Shown in pieces: positions 1 to 9,182 of a stretch of 64,000 bases of DNA. The position numbers were made by a program, and so were the translations under genes. Origin of the DNA: Flavobacteriaceae bacterium (GTDB lineage Bacteria; Bacteroidota; Bacteroidia; Flavobacteriales; Flavobacteriaceae); assembly GCA_003443635.1 (NCBI GenBank), contig CP031964.1, positions 1,396,321 through 1,460,320 of the forward strand. The letters are read 5' to 3'. The notes under the pieces are model-generated. The model was given only the letters and a program-made list of their open reading frames with translations. It was not told the DNA's origin and ran no database searches. Position 1 is the first letter of the stretch, and each line of letters begins with the position of its first letter.

Positions 1-1694
1 GCCTCTGTTTCTGATTTATCTAAATTAAGTTTAGTATATAAGACATCAACAGCTTTATTAAATTTACCATCAATAAAACGTTTGTTATATGGAACTTTTC
101 CTATAGCTTTCCATTGATTAGAAAGCTCTTTAATATGCTCTAAACTTTCAGCAACATCTTCTTTAAACTCTAATGTTTTTAAATTTTCTAAAAATGCTTC
201 TTTTTTGTTTAGCGCTTCAATTTCTTCGGCGTTAGCAGCATTTTTACTTTCATGAAGTTTGTCAAAATAATGATTACATGCACCTTTAAATTGCTTCCAA
301 ATTTTATCGCTATCCCTTCTAGGAACATGCCCGATTTTTTTCCAGTCATTTTGAATTTTCTTCATCAAAGGAGTTACAACTTCAAAATCAACACTGTCTT
401 TATTATTTTCAGCAATTGTAATTAACTCTAATTTTTTCTGTAAATTATTATACTGTTCTTTTTTTAAGCTTTTATAAAATACATTTTTCTTTTTATTGAA
501 GTTCCTTACTGCAGTTTTAAACTTAGCCCAAGTTTCTTCGTTAACTTTAATAGGAACTTTTCCGGCTTTAAAAAAGGCTTCACGTAATGCTTCAATCTCT
601 TTAATTTTTTTCTGCCAAGCAGAATGATTGTTTACATTATCTTCAGAAAGAGTTTCTATTTGAGAAATGATTTCGTGTTTTTTTACTAAGTTATTTTCAT
701 AAACTTTATCTTGTTCTTGAAAAAACACCTGTCGTTTTTCATGAATTGTTTTTGTAGCAGCACTAAAGCGCTCCCATATTTGATCTCTATATTCTTTATC
801 TACAGGACCTAACTCTTCTTTCCATATTTTATGTAAAACTTGTAATTCTCTAAAAGCTCTATTACTATTATCATCTTTAGCTAATTCTTCTGCTCGTAAA
901 ATTATTTTGAGCTTTTGATCTAAATTATGTTTAAAATCTAAATCTCTTAAATCACGATTTAAATGTAAAAAATCATAAAATATCTCGACGTGATGATGAT
1001 AATTATTCCAAACATTATTATAACGATCTCTTGGTATAGGACCAGCAGTTTTCCATTGCTCTTGTAAATCCTTAAAATGCTTATAGGTTGTATTTATATT
1101 TTCTTCAACATTTATAAGACCTTTAATTTCTTCAATAATGCTTAAACGTTTTTGTAAATTAGATTTTAAATTAGTTTCTAAATCTTTATAATATGCTTGT
1201 TGCTTACTGCGATACTCTTTGTAAACATCGTTAAAACGTTTTTTTACTGGACTACTAAAATGAAAATCGATAATATTACCTCCTCCAGCTAGAAACTCTT
1301 CTTTTTTCTCTTCTAAAAATGCATCAAATTTTGTATTAAATTCATTTTTTATAAGATCAACCTGAGATTTTATAGTTTGGATATTTTGATTTTTAATTAA
1401 AGCACTAAATTCATCTACCAACTCATCAAAGGATAACGCATGATAATCCTTTTCTTCTATATCGTGACGTTTGCTATTATTTTCATCTTCAGCGTCTTCA
1501 GCATTAGCAGTTTCAATCTCATTAATTATATCATTATTAGCTCCAGCACTTCCATCTGTATTCGTTTCCTCTTCGATACTATTTGTAGTTTCATCTTGAT
1601 TTTGAGTTCCAAATTCACTAGCTTTAGAAACTTCTATGGGCGCTTTTGGTTCTTCTGTTCCGTCTGCCTCAGGCAGGTTATCTTTCTCTGACAT
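1..1694 (-). CDS. DUF349 domain-containing protein (C-terminus cut by window edge)
   Basis: The frame is open from an ATG at 1694 (MSEKDNLPEADG) to the first base of the window, so about 564 residues are present and the C-terminus is missing. The first ~85 residues are acidic low-complexity sequence. The rest is a run of repeated helical units of about 70 residues with spaced Trp/Phe and basic patches such as QWKTAGPIPRDR and WKEELGPVDKEYRDQIW, the hallmark of DUF349 repeats. The family is widespread in Bacteroidota; its function is not established and the protein is probably cytoplasmic and coiled-coil rich. A GC-rich palindrome lies inside the acidic N-terminus (listed separately). The plus-strand frame at 1440-1691 is a shadow. 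Confidence 0.88.
   Translation of the reverse strand, partial: MSEKDNLPEADGTEEPKAPIEVSKASEFGTQNQDETTNSIEEETNTDGSAGANNDIINEIETANAEDAEDENNSKRHDIEEKDYHALSFDELVDEFSALIKNQNIQTIKSQVDLIKNEFNTKFDAFLEEKKEEFLAGGGNIIDFHFSSPVKKRFNDVYKEYRSKQQAYYKDLETNLKSNLQKRLSIIEEIKGLINVEENINTTYKHFKDLQEQWKTAGPIPRDRYNNVWNNYHHHVEIFYDFLHLNRDLRDLDFKHNLDQKLKIILRAEELAKDDNSNRAFRELQVLHKIWKEELGPVDKEYRDQIWERFSAATKTIHEKRQVFFQEQDKVYENNLVKKHEIISQIETLSEDNVNNHSAWQKKIKEIEALREAFFKAGKVPIKVNEETWAKFKTAVRNFNKKKNVFYKSLKKEQYNNLQKKLELITIAENNKDSVDFEVVTPLMKKIQNDWKKIGHVPRRDSDKIWKQFKGACNHYFDKLHESKNAANAEEIEALNKKEAFLENLKTLEFKEDVAESLEHIKELSNQWKAIGKVPYNKRFIDGKFNKAVDVLYTKLNLDKSETE
1660..1677. repeat. Short GC-rich palindrome inside DUF349 gene
   Basis: CTGCCTCAGGCAG at 1664-1676 is a near-perfect inverted repeat, flanked by further matching G/C bases, in otherwise very AT-rich DNA. 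It encodes the residues around NLPEADG of the acidic N-terminus. It resembles the short CTGCC/GGCAG palindromes scattered through many Bacteroidota genomes; that resemblance is from memory and was not searched. Confidence 0.4.
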
Positions 1695-1784
1695 TTGTTT
1701 CAATGTTTAAGTTCGTTTAAATCTTTAATGGATAAAGATAGTACTTAAAAGTATAATTATAAAAAGTTAAGCTGTATAAATGGC

Positions 1785-2525
1785 TTATTTTGAAGCGTTC
1801 CAAATCTCCCAAGCTTTCTCCGCTTGTAGTTCTAACATCCTAAGTCCATTACAAATTTTTGCACCTTTAAGCTTCCCTAATGTTAAAAATTTTGTTTCTT
1901 CAGGATTATAAATAAGATCGTATAATAAATAATTAGAATTAATTGCTTCATAAGGAATTTGTGGACAAACATTTAGATTAGGGTATGTCCCCACAGGAGT
2001 GCAGTTTATAATAATTTGATATTCTGAGATTATATTTTTGGTAAGTGAACTATAAGTATATTTAACTAAATCTGATTCGCTTCTCGAAACATAATCAAAT
2101 GGTATCTTTAATTTTTTTAAGGCAAATGCTATGGCTTTTGAAGCACCCCCAGTGCCTAAAATCAGAGCTTTTTTATGATACGATTTTATATAAGGCTCAA
2201 TAGATTTTTTAAATCCATAATAATCAGTATTGTAGCCAATAAGTTTTCCTTTTTTTGTTAATTTTATTGTATTAATAGCCCCTATTTTTGTTGCTTTTTT
2301 TTCGAGTTTATCTAAAAAAGGAATTATAGTTTCTTTATAAGGAATAGTAACGTTTAATCCTTTTAAGTTTGGTGTGTTTTCTATAATTTTAGAAAAAGAA
2401 TTAATTGTATCAATATCAAAGTTTTGATATGTATGTTCTAAATTTTCATTCTTAAATTTCTCTGAGAAATACCCTCTAGAGAATGAGTAATCTATATTTT
2501 TTCCTATAAGTCCGAATTTAGACAT
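1785..2525 (-). CDS. aroE: Shikimate dehydrogenase
   Basis: Reduces 3-dehydroshikimate to shikimate with NADPH in the chorismate pathway, in the cytoplasm. Visible features: N-terminal substrate loop KNIDYSFSRGYF, NVTIPYKE with the catalytic Lys, GYNTDYYGF with the paired Asp, and the glycine-rich dinucleotide loop LGTGGASKA. The longest frame opens at 2549, but the protein is expected to start at MSKFGLIGKNI, so I place the start at 2525, giving 246 aa, the usual size. This start overlaps the end of the upstream DUF368 gene by 8 bp, which suggests translational coupling. Confidence 0.95.
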   Translation of the reverse strand: MSKFGLIGKNIDYSFSRGYFSEKFKNENLEHTYQNFDIDTINSFSKIIENTPNLKGLNVTIPYKETIIPFLDKLEKKATKIGAINTIKLTKKGKLIGYNTDYYGFKKSIEPYIKSYHKKALILGTGGASKAIAFALKKLKIPFDYVSRSESDLVKYTYSSLTKNIISEYQIIINCTPVGTYPNLNVCPQIPYEAINSNYLLYDLIYNPEETKFLTLGKLKGAKICNGLRMLELQAEKAWEIWNASK

Positions 2526-3537
2526 ATTTTTTCTTTGTTTTTTCACCATACCATTCTAAAGCTAAAACAATAAGTATCCCTAAAATGATATAACTTATTG
2601 CAATATAAGTTTCAGAAGAAAGACCTGGTATAAATCGTTTGTAATTTTCTATTACTTTTTGCCCTGTAGAATCTAATAAATATCCTCCATCTATATTAGT
2701 TTTAAATATAGTTTTTTTCCATGGCCATACAACGCCTAAAGATCCAATTATAAACCCCATTAGTACAGATAAAGTAATGTTTTTATAATATTTTAATAAA
2801 TAAGTAAGTAAATGTGAAAAAGTAACTAAACCTGTTAAAGATCCTAGGCTAAAAATACCTAAAACTTTTAATAATCGTAATCTAATAGGGTTATTTGTGA
2901 AACTAAAATCTCCTTTAAAAATATTGACAAATGTATCGTATAAAGCATTTACAGAATCTACTAATAGTAAGACATAGTTTCCTAATAATATTAAAATAAA
3001 AGATCCTGAAAAACCTGGTAAAGTCATGCCAGAAACACTAATAATACCACATAAAAATACAAACCAAAGATTATCATTTTCTTTAGCGGGGTCTAAATAA
3101 CTAATTCCTACACCTATTATAGCTCCAATCACTAATCCTATGAAAGTAATAGTGTTCCAATTTTTAAATCCTTTATTAATATGATAAATAGAGCCGACAA
3201 TCATTCCAAAAAAGACACTCCAAACATAAAGTTCGTAGTGTAAAATGAGGTAATCTAATACTTTAGAAATACTAAAATAACTAATCCCCATTCCTAAAAA
3301 CAAAAGAAAAAGGAAAGTACCATTAATATGTTTATAAAAACTTTTAAACTTTCCTTTTATGAGTAATTTAAATGCATTTTTATTAATTTTTTGGAGAGAG
3401 TTTATAAATTCTTCATAAAACCCAGCCACAAATGCTACAACACCACCAGAAACTCCAGGTACCTTATTCGCAGCCCCCATAGCCAAACCTTTTAAAACTA
3501 AAAAAAAACGATCTGTTAATGTTCTTGTATGTTGCAT
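2518..3537 (-). CDS. DUF368 family membrane protein (copy 2)
   Basis: A 339-aa polytopic inner-membrane protein. The N-terminal motif KGLAMGAANKVPGVSGG is the DUF368 signature, and a second similar half-motif (SGMTLPGFSGSFILILLG) lies near residues 165-185, as expected of an inverted-repeat transporter. Members of this family in other bacteria have been reported as undecaprenyl-phosphate translocases (PopT), which recycle the lipid carrier for envelope polymers; this role here is inference. It lies 7 bp downstream of a second DUF368 gene and overlaps aroE, so the three are probably co-transcribed. Confidence 0.9.
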   Translation of the reverse strand: MQHTRTLTDRFFLVLKGLAMGAANKVPGVSGGVVAFVAGFYEEFINSLQKINKNAFKLLIKGKFKSFYKHINGTFLFLLFLGMGISYFSISKVLDYLILHYELYVWSVFFGMIVGSIYHINKGFKNWNTITFIGLVIGAIIGVGISYLDPAKENDNLWFVFLCGIISVSGMTLPGFSGSFILILLGNYVLLLVDSVNALYDTFVNIFKGDFSFTNNPIRLRLLKVLGIFSLGSLTGLVTFSHLLTYLLKYYKNITLSVLMGFIIGSLGVVWPWKKTIFKTNIDGGYLLDSTGQKVIENYKRFIPGLSSETYIAISYIILGILIVLALEWYGEKTKKKYV

Positions 3538-3544
3538 TAGTAAA

Positions 3545-4510
3545 TTACTTTTTAGCTTTTAGACTAAATCGTTCAAGTAATAAAATAGTTGTAAACCCGA
3601 TCGCCATTAAAATAAGTGCAAATACAATCTGATGATCTCCATCAAAAGAAAAAGGGGAAATATTTTGCTCTATAAACGGAACTTCTAAACCTTTAGAATT
3701 TGTTCTCCAACTAAGTGTTTCTTTCCATGGCCAAATTTTATTTAATGACCCAATCATAAACCCAGTAAGAATAGCTAGAGTTAAGTTCTTGTAATTTTTA
3801 AACATCCAATTTAATGCCTTAGAAAATACTTTTAAACCTAAAATAGCGCCTAAAGAAAACGTTAAAAAATTAAGAAAAGCACCTTTAAATAAATCAAAAT
3901 CTCCAGTAATAATACTTTGAAACAAATCATCTACAGTGCTTAATGTAGTCTCATAAGCTCCAAGTAAAAGCAATATAAATGCTCCAGATACCCCAGGTAG
4001 GATCATTGCAATAATAGCGATGAATCCACAAAAAAACAGATATAAATTACTATCTGGAGTTGCAAACGGTTCTAAATTAGTAATAAAAAATGATGTAATA
4101 GCAATAAGAAGCATAGCTATTACAATTGGAATATTCCATGAAGTAATTTGTTTTCCTATATAGATAATACTGGCTAATACTAATCCAAAAAAGAAAGACC
4201 ATAATAATACAGGTTCATTTATAAGCAACCATTTAATGATTTTTGCTAATGAGATTATACTAATAGCGATACCTATAAATAATGAAAGTAAAAATTTACC
4301 ATTTATATGATTCCATGCTCTTTTAAATCCTTCCGATTTCCAAATTTTAAAAAACTTTAAATCGAGTTTATCAATGCTTTCAATAAGCTCTTCATAAATG
4401 CCAGAAACAAATGCAATAGTACCTCCAGAAACGCCCGGTACTACATCTGCTGCTCCCATAGCAATACCTTTTAAGATGATAATAAATTGATTTAAAAAGC
4501 GATGTAACAT
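3545..4510 (-). CDS. DUF368 family membrane protein (copy 1)
   Basis: A 321-aa polytopic membrane protein with the family signature KGIAMGAADVVPGVSGG at the N-terminus and the partner motif AMILPGVSGAFILLLLG near residue 170. It is clearly paralogous to the next gene and in the same orientation, 7 bp apart, so this is a tandem duplication. A role as a candidate C55-phosphate flippase follows from family reports. This copy keeps the signature in its more usual form (DVVPGVSGGT), while the neighbour has NKVPGVSGGV. Confidence 0.9.
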   Translation of the reverse strand: MLHRFLNQFIIILKGIAMGAADVVPGVSGGTIAFVSGIYEELIESIDKLDLKFFKIWKSEGFKRAWNHINGKFLLSLFIGIAISIISLAKIIKWLLINEPVLLWSFFFGLVLASIIYIGKQITSWNIPIVIAMLLIAITSFFITNLEPFATPDSNLYLFFCGFIAIIAMILPGVSGAFILLLLGAYETTLSTVDDLFQSIITGDFDLFKGAFLNFLTFSLGAILGLKVFSKALNWMFKNYKNLTLAILTGFMIGSLNKIWPWKETLSWRTNSKGLEVPFIEQNISPFSFDGDHQIVFALILMAIGFTTILLLERFSLKAKK

Positions 4511-4550
4511 TTATTAATTTAAAAATTCGGAAAAGTAAAGGTATAGAATT

Positions 4551-5954
4551 TTAGTTGGACACTTTTTTATATTTCTGTATAATTTTCTGAACAGATTCAC
4601 GCTTATAAATCATAGGAAATAACTCTTCAATAATAAAATCGTATTCAATGTTCATTTTTAATGCATTCTCTAGATATAAGTAACCTTGATTTGCATTATT
4701 ATTTGAGAAATAAAGACCTGCTAAACGATATTCTATCTCTTCGTTATCAGGATAAAATTCTGCGCATTGGTTTAAATTAAAAATAGCCGCTTCGTATTCT
4801 CCTAAATTTGTTAAAATATCGGCACGAGATAACCATGTCTCTAATTCATAATTTCCAAGCTCTAGTGTTCTTTTATAACCTCTTTCGGCTTCTTCAAGAA
4901 AATTTAAACGATGATTAATCTGAGCATAAAACTTCCAGTATACTACATTTTCACTATCAATATTAATAGCTTTATTTATATTATATAACGCTTTTTGATA
5001 ATCTTGATTTCTATTATAGTAATTTGTAATTGCTATCCAACCCTTATCTAATAGAGGATCCTCCTCAACTGTTTTGTTAAAATAATGCACAGCTAAATCA
5101 TCATGTCCTAGTTTTTCATAACTATGGCCAATTCTAAGTAAAGCAAAAGATGTAGGGTCGTCTAATGCGAGTGTAATTTTATAATTCTCTATAGCTTCCT
5201 CGTACGCTTTTAACTTTTCTAATACTTTACCTTTTTCTAGATAAGCTCCAATAAATGTATCGTCGGAGATAATAGCAAAATCGAAAGAAGCTAAGGCTTT
5301 TTTGTATTCTTTTTTTGTGAAATATTGTTTTCCTAATTGATGCCAAGCTACTTCACAATAAGGGTTTATGTCTAAATAAGTGTTTAAATAATCTATCGCT
5401 TCATCATTCTGTTCTAAGAAATCAAAACAATATACGATATTATATAAGGCTGAATAATCTTCAAAATCTGCTTGAAGACACTTCATGAAATATTTTTTTG
5501 CATCTTCAAATTGATCTAGAAATAAATATTCCATACCAATTAAGGAATAAATATCTGCATTTTCTTCAGAAAACTCTAATGCAATTTTTAATGCATTTAT
5601 AGCTTCCTGGTGTTTATCTTTTTTAGAAAGAATATTAGCTTTTTGTATATAAACTTCTTCATTTGAAGGTTCTATTTCATAAAGTTTATTTAAAAGCATT
5701 TCAGCCTTAGATAGTTCATTTTCAAATACATGCATTTCTATTTGAAATAGCTTTAAATTTGTAGACGTAGGATGCTGACTTAAACCGAGCTTAATTGCTT
5801 TTTTAGCAAGAGATGTCTTGCCTATTTCGAGATAATGGTGAATAATACTTTCGAATTCATTAGAGTCAAAAAACAAAACATTGTTTGTTTTTAACATGGA
5901 TTCAAACTTTGAGAGCGATAAATTTTGATTGTCGTCAAACTGACTAAACTCCAT
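4551..5954 (-). CDS. Tetratricopeptide repeat protein
   Basis: A 467-aa soluble-looking protein made of consecutive TPR units of ~34 residues, for example AKKYFMKCLQADFEDYSALY, ALASFDFAIISDDTFIGAYL and AERGYKRTLELGNYELETWL, covering roughly residues 50-440. There is no signal peptide or membrane segment. It begins with MEFSQFDDNQNLSLSKFE. TPR arrays are protein-binding scaffolds and the partner here is unknown. It sits 40 bp upstream of the DUF368/aroE group on the same strand, so co-transcription is possible. Confidence 0.88.
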   Translation of the reverse strand: MEFSQFDDNQNLSLSKFESMLKTNNVLFFDSNEFESIIHHYLEIGKTSLAKKAIKLGLSQHPTSTNLKLFQIEMHVFENELSKAEMLLNKLYEIEPSNEEVYIQKANILSKKDKHQEAINALKIALEFSEENADIYSLIGMEYLFLDQFEDAKKYFMKCLQADFEDYSALYNIVYCFDFLEQNDEAIDYLNTYLDINPYCEVAWHQLGKQYFTKKEYKKALASFDFAIISDDTFIGAYLEKGKVLEKLKAYEEAIENYKITLALDDPTSFALLRIGHSYEKLGHDDLAVHYFNKTVEEDPLLDKGWIAITNYYNRNQDYQKALYNINKAINIDSENVVYWKFYAQINHRLNFLEEAERGYKRTLELGNYELETWLSRADILTNLGEYEAAIFNLNQCAEFYPDNEEIEYRLAGLYFSNNNANQGYLYLENALKMNIEYDFIIEELFPMIYKRESVQKIIQKYKKVSN

Positions 5955-6067
5955 ACTTGTTTTTATAAATTCACTTTATTAAAGTTAGCATTCTATTTAA
6001 ATAAAAACTATTGGAAGCTTCAATGTTTTCAACAAAATAATTAACACTTTTTATAGAATACTGATTT

Positions 6068-7195
6068 TTAATGCTCTATTTGGTTTAATATAGTCGTAAT
6101 AATTTTACAACCATTAATTAATTCTTCTTTAGAAATTGTAAGAGGAGGCGTTATTCTTATTGCTTTAGTTTCAAAAAGTAACCAAAATAAAATCAGCCCT
6201 TTTTCTTGTGCTTTTAAAATGACTTGATTTGTAATTTCTGAAGAAATTACCATTACCGCTAACATTAAGCCTTTTCCTCTTATCTCTTTAATTAAAGGAT
6301 GCACCAAATGTTCTCTAATTATTGTTTCTTTCTCTAAAGTTTGAGATATAAGATTGCTTGTGGTTATTTCTTGTAACGTTGCTAATGCAGCTGAAGCAAT
6401 TACTGGATTCCCTCCAAATGTTGTAATGTGCCCTAATTTTGGATTGTCCTTTAAACTATCCATTACCTCCTTTGAGGCAGAAAAAGCACCAATAGGCAAA
6501 CCTCCACCAAGACCTTTACCGGTAATTACTATATCTGGAATACAATTATAATGCTCAAAGCCAAAAAACTTTCCTGTACGCCCAATTCCTGGTTGTATTT
6601 CATCTAAAATAAAAAGTGCTCCAACTTGATCACAGCGTTTTCTAACTCTCGTGAGATAATTGTTTTTTGGCTCAATAAAACCAGCTCCACCTTGTATGGT
6701 TTCTAAAATAACACAAGCTGTTTTTGAAGTTATGTATGTTAAATCATCTTCATTATTAAATTCAATAAACCTTATATCTGGAATTAGCGGTCTAAAAGGT
6801 TGCTTACGTTCTTCATATCCCATAAGACTCATAGCCCCCATAGTATTCCCATGATACGCATTTTTTGCAGCTATGACCTCTGAACGACCAGTATAACGCC
6901 TAGCTAGCTTTATAGCTCCTTCTATAGCTTCTGTACCAGAATTAGTCAAATAGGTACTTTCTATAGGTTTGGGTAAATACTTTGCTAATAACTTAGTAAG
7001 TTCAACAGCAGGTTTTTGGATATATTCACCATAAACCATAACATGTAGATATTTATCTAATTGCAATTTTATTGCAGCTACTACTTTTGGGTGTCTATGC
7101 CCTAAGCTACATGCAGAAACACCAGCAGCAAAATCTAGATAAGCTTTACTATTTTGATCATAAATATAACTTCCTTCTGCATAAGATACTTGCAT
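6068..7195 (-). CDS. Class III (acetylornithine-type) aminotransferase, start codon problem
   Basis: A PLP-dependent aminotransferase related to acetylornithine/ornithine aminotransferases. Visible: the PLP-site region LTNSGTEAIEGAIKLARRYTG, the Asp of ILDEIQPGIGRTG, and the Schiff-base Lys in VITGKGLGGGLPIGAF. The first ATG (7195, MQVSYAEG) seems too late: the frame continues upstream and encodes KKDFLKYQAQTTPHPLA, which resembles the conserved N-terminus of these proteins. No ATG, GTG or TTG is available there before a stop at about 7267; the only near-cognates are ATT at 7249 and ATA at 7258. The substrate cannot be read from sequence. The stop of the upstream OstA-like gene (7258) overlaps this extension. 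Confidence 0.88.
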   Translation of the reverse strand: MQVSYAEGSYIYDQNSKAYLDFAAGVSACSLGHRHPKVVAAIKLQLDKYLHVMVYGEYIQKPAVELTKLLAKYLPKPIESTYLTNSGTEAIEGAIKLARRYTGRSEVIAAKNAYHGNTMGAMSLMGYEERKQPFRPLIPDIRFIEFNNEDDLTYITSKTACVILETIQGGAGFIEPKNNYLTRVRKRCDQVGALFILDEIQPGIGRTGKFFGFEHYNCIPDIVITGKGLGGGLPIGAFSASKEVMDSLKDNPKLGHITTFGGNPVIASAALATLQEITTSNLISQTLEKETIIREHLVHPLIKEIRGKGLMLAVMVISSEITNQVILKAQEKGLILFWLLFETKAIRITPPLTISKEELINGCKIITTILNQIEH

Positions 7196-7257
7196 TGCAA
7201 GTGGGTGAGGAGTTGTTTGCGCTTGATATTTTAGAAAATCTTTTTTAATTGGTCTTA

Positions 7258-9048
7258 TTAGTTTTTAGAAGATGATTCATCTTCATCTACATCTTCATCT
7301 TTTTTATCAATAGCTTTTTGAGGCACACCTCTGGCAGCTTTATTTTCTTTGAGCTTTCCATCTTTATCTAAAGTTTTATTAGCTGCATTATTAATTCTGT
7401 CTAATAATTCTTTATCAAAGAAATCTTCTTGTGGAATATAATCATCAAGTCCTTTTATAATAGGAAGCTCTAAGGGTGGATCATCTTTAAATAGATCTTC
7501 AACACTTTTTGGACGCTCATCGTCCCTCCAATCAAACCCTTTAAAACGCCTTAAACTCTCTATAAACTCTTCAAGAGGATAAAGATTGCCATCTGCAGGC
7601 CCAATTTTTCTGAGATCTTTGCTATTATCTTCATTAATAAATATTCTTATAATAGCAGATCTAGAACGATCTACACCAAATAAGTCTCCATTTTCTTCTC
7701 TAGAATAATAAATGGATTCAGCATTTTTAACAATATCTACCTGTCGTAATTTATTATCCTTAAAAAAACCAAACAATTGTTTTCCTATTACTTGATTATA
7801 GCCATCACCAAGAGTATCCTTACTTACAAGAAAAGCATCATTAAATACTTTTAACGTATCTAATGTTTCAGTTTTTTTATTAGCTATAAGTTGTATAGTA
7901 TCTCCTGTCATTTGATTACCTAAATTCCATAATATAGGGTTACGTTTTGCTGTAAAAGCATCGGTAGAAGAAAAGCGTTTTAAATTAAGAAGTGTAGTAA
8001 TTCCTTTTTTATGATTAACATTTATAGAATCTGCTTTACCACTTAAATCAGATTTATATATTTTAGCATTGTAATATGCTCTTGTGATTCTGTTTTCTGG
8101 CTTACCAGTTACGGTAATAATATCACTATGCATATAAATAGAATCATTTTCTTGTACTGTTATAGCTAAAGCTCTTTTTGTTATAAAAACAGAATCTTTG
8201 TCTTTATACACTTCAGCATAATGCCCTTTTACTACAGCATTGTTTATAGTATCTGTAACTTTAATATTATTTGTTGCTGAAGCAAAATTCCTTTTATTAT
8301 CAAAAAATAAACTATCTCCTTCTATAGTTCTATTATCGTAATCTATTCGAGAGTTTTTAACTGCATAACCTAGTTTTTGCTCTGTATCAAAAAAACCTCT
8401 TTCACAATATGTTTTACTATCTTCTGTAGTTATTGTTGATGGACCAAATAAGTAAGCGTTTCCTGTTTCAGAATAAAAATCTAATTGTTCAGTATTTATT
8501 ATATATTCAGGGTCTACGAGTACAACATCTTTTTCAAATTGATATTTTTTTGCATCAAAATAATAGCGTCCTATTTTACTTGTAATTATTCCTGACGAAT
8601 CTCTTACAACTTTACCGTTATTATCGTAATATGCTTGTTGTTTTACACGATCAAAATATAATTGTTGTGATGATAAGATGGAGTTAGGTTCTGTTAAAAC
8701 CACATCTCCTTTAGCAACTGCTAATTGTGTTTTAAGACTATAATCCAAGTATTTTGAAGACATAGTAATAGTATCGCCTTGGTTGATACGTACATTACCA
8801 TAAGCTTCAATAAAACCCTCATCTGCATAATGAACAGCTTCATCACAAAACAATAAAACTCCATTATGATAAATTTCGACCTGTCTACTATCATCACGTC
8901 TTAAACGTGTTGCATCTAGTTGATTTTCTACTTTTTCAGTTCTGGCAGAATATACAATGTTTATTCTACGCTTTTGTTGTGCATAAGAGTACAGGGAAGT
9001 AAATAAAAATAAAAAAATGAAAAAATATATGGATTTATGTAATTTCAA
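7258..9048 (-). CDS. OstA-like protein, periplasmic LPS-transport-related
   Basis: A 596-aa exported protein with an N-terminal signal peptide (KSIYFFIFLFLFTSLYSYAQ). Residues ~30-350 are repetitive beta-strand units of the LptA/OstA jellyroll type, e.g. FIEAYGNVRINQGDTITM and QLAVAKGDVVLTEP, with recurring 'YG.V.I..GD' patterns. The C-terminal ~100 residues are charged and end in DEDVDEDESSSKN. By family it is probably a periplasmic component of LPS delivery; no LptD barrel is attached. It lies directly upstream of the aminotransferase. Confidence 0.85.
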   Translation of the reverse strand: MKLHKSIYFFIFLFLFTSLYSYAQQKRRINIVYSARTEKVENQLDATRLRRDDSRQVEIYHNGVLLFCDEAVHYADEGFIEAYGNVRINQGDTITMSSKYLDYSLKTQLAVAKGDVVLTEPNSILSSQQLYFDRVKQQAYYDNNGKVVRDSSGIITSKIGRYYFDAKKYQFEKDVVLVDPEYIINTEQLDFYSETGNAYLFGPSTITTEDSKTYCERGFFDTEQKLGYAVKNSRIDYDNRTIEGDSLFFDNKRNFASATNNIKVTDTINNAVVKGHYAEVYKDKDSVFITKRALAITVQENDSIYMHSDIITVTGKPENRITRAYYNAKIYKSDLSGKADSINVNHKKGITTLLNLKRFSSTDAFTAKRNPILWNLGNQMTGDTIQLIANKKTETLDTLKVFNDAFLVSKDTLGDGYNQVIGKQLFGFFKDNKLRQVDIVKNAESIYYSREENGDLFGVDRSRSAIIRIFINEDNSKDLRKIGPADGNLYPLEEFIESLRRFKGFDWRDDERPKSVEDLFKDDPPLELPIIKGLDDYIPQEDFFDKELLDRINNAANKTLDKDGKLKENKAARGVPQKAIDKKDEDVDEDESSSKN

Positions 9049-9118
9049 ATGATTTTGTTTTTTGCAAAAATAACTATTTATATTGTTCTTTTATTGCGAC
9101 TTATAGAAACTTTAATAC

Positions 9119-9152
9119 AAAAAACCTGCCATAAACAAAGTTCATAGCAGGT
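9119..9152 (-). terminator. Rho-independent terminator after purA
   Basis: The inverted repeat 9124-9136 / 9140-9152 (13-bp arms with two G-U pairs, 3-nt loop) is followed on the minus strand by a run of T (A run on plus, 9119-9123). It lies just past the purA stop. Confidence 0.8.
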
Positions 9153-9182
9153 CGTTTAATACTAATTTTATATTGGCATATA

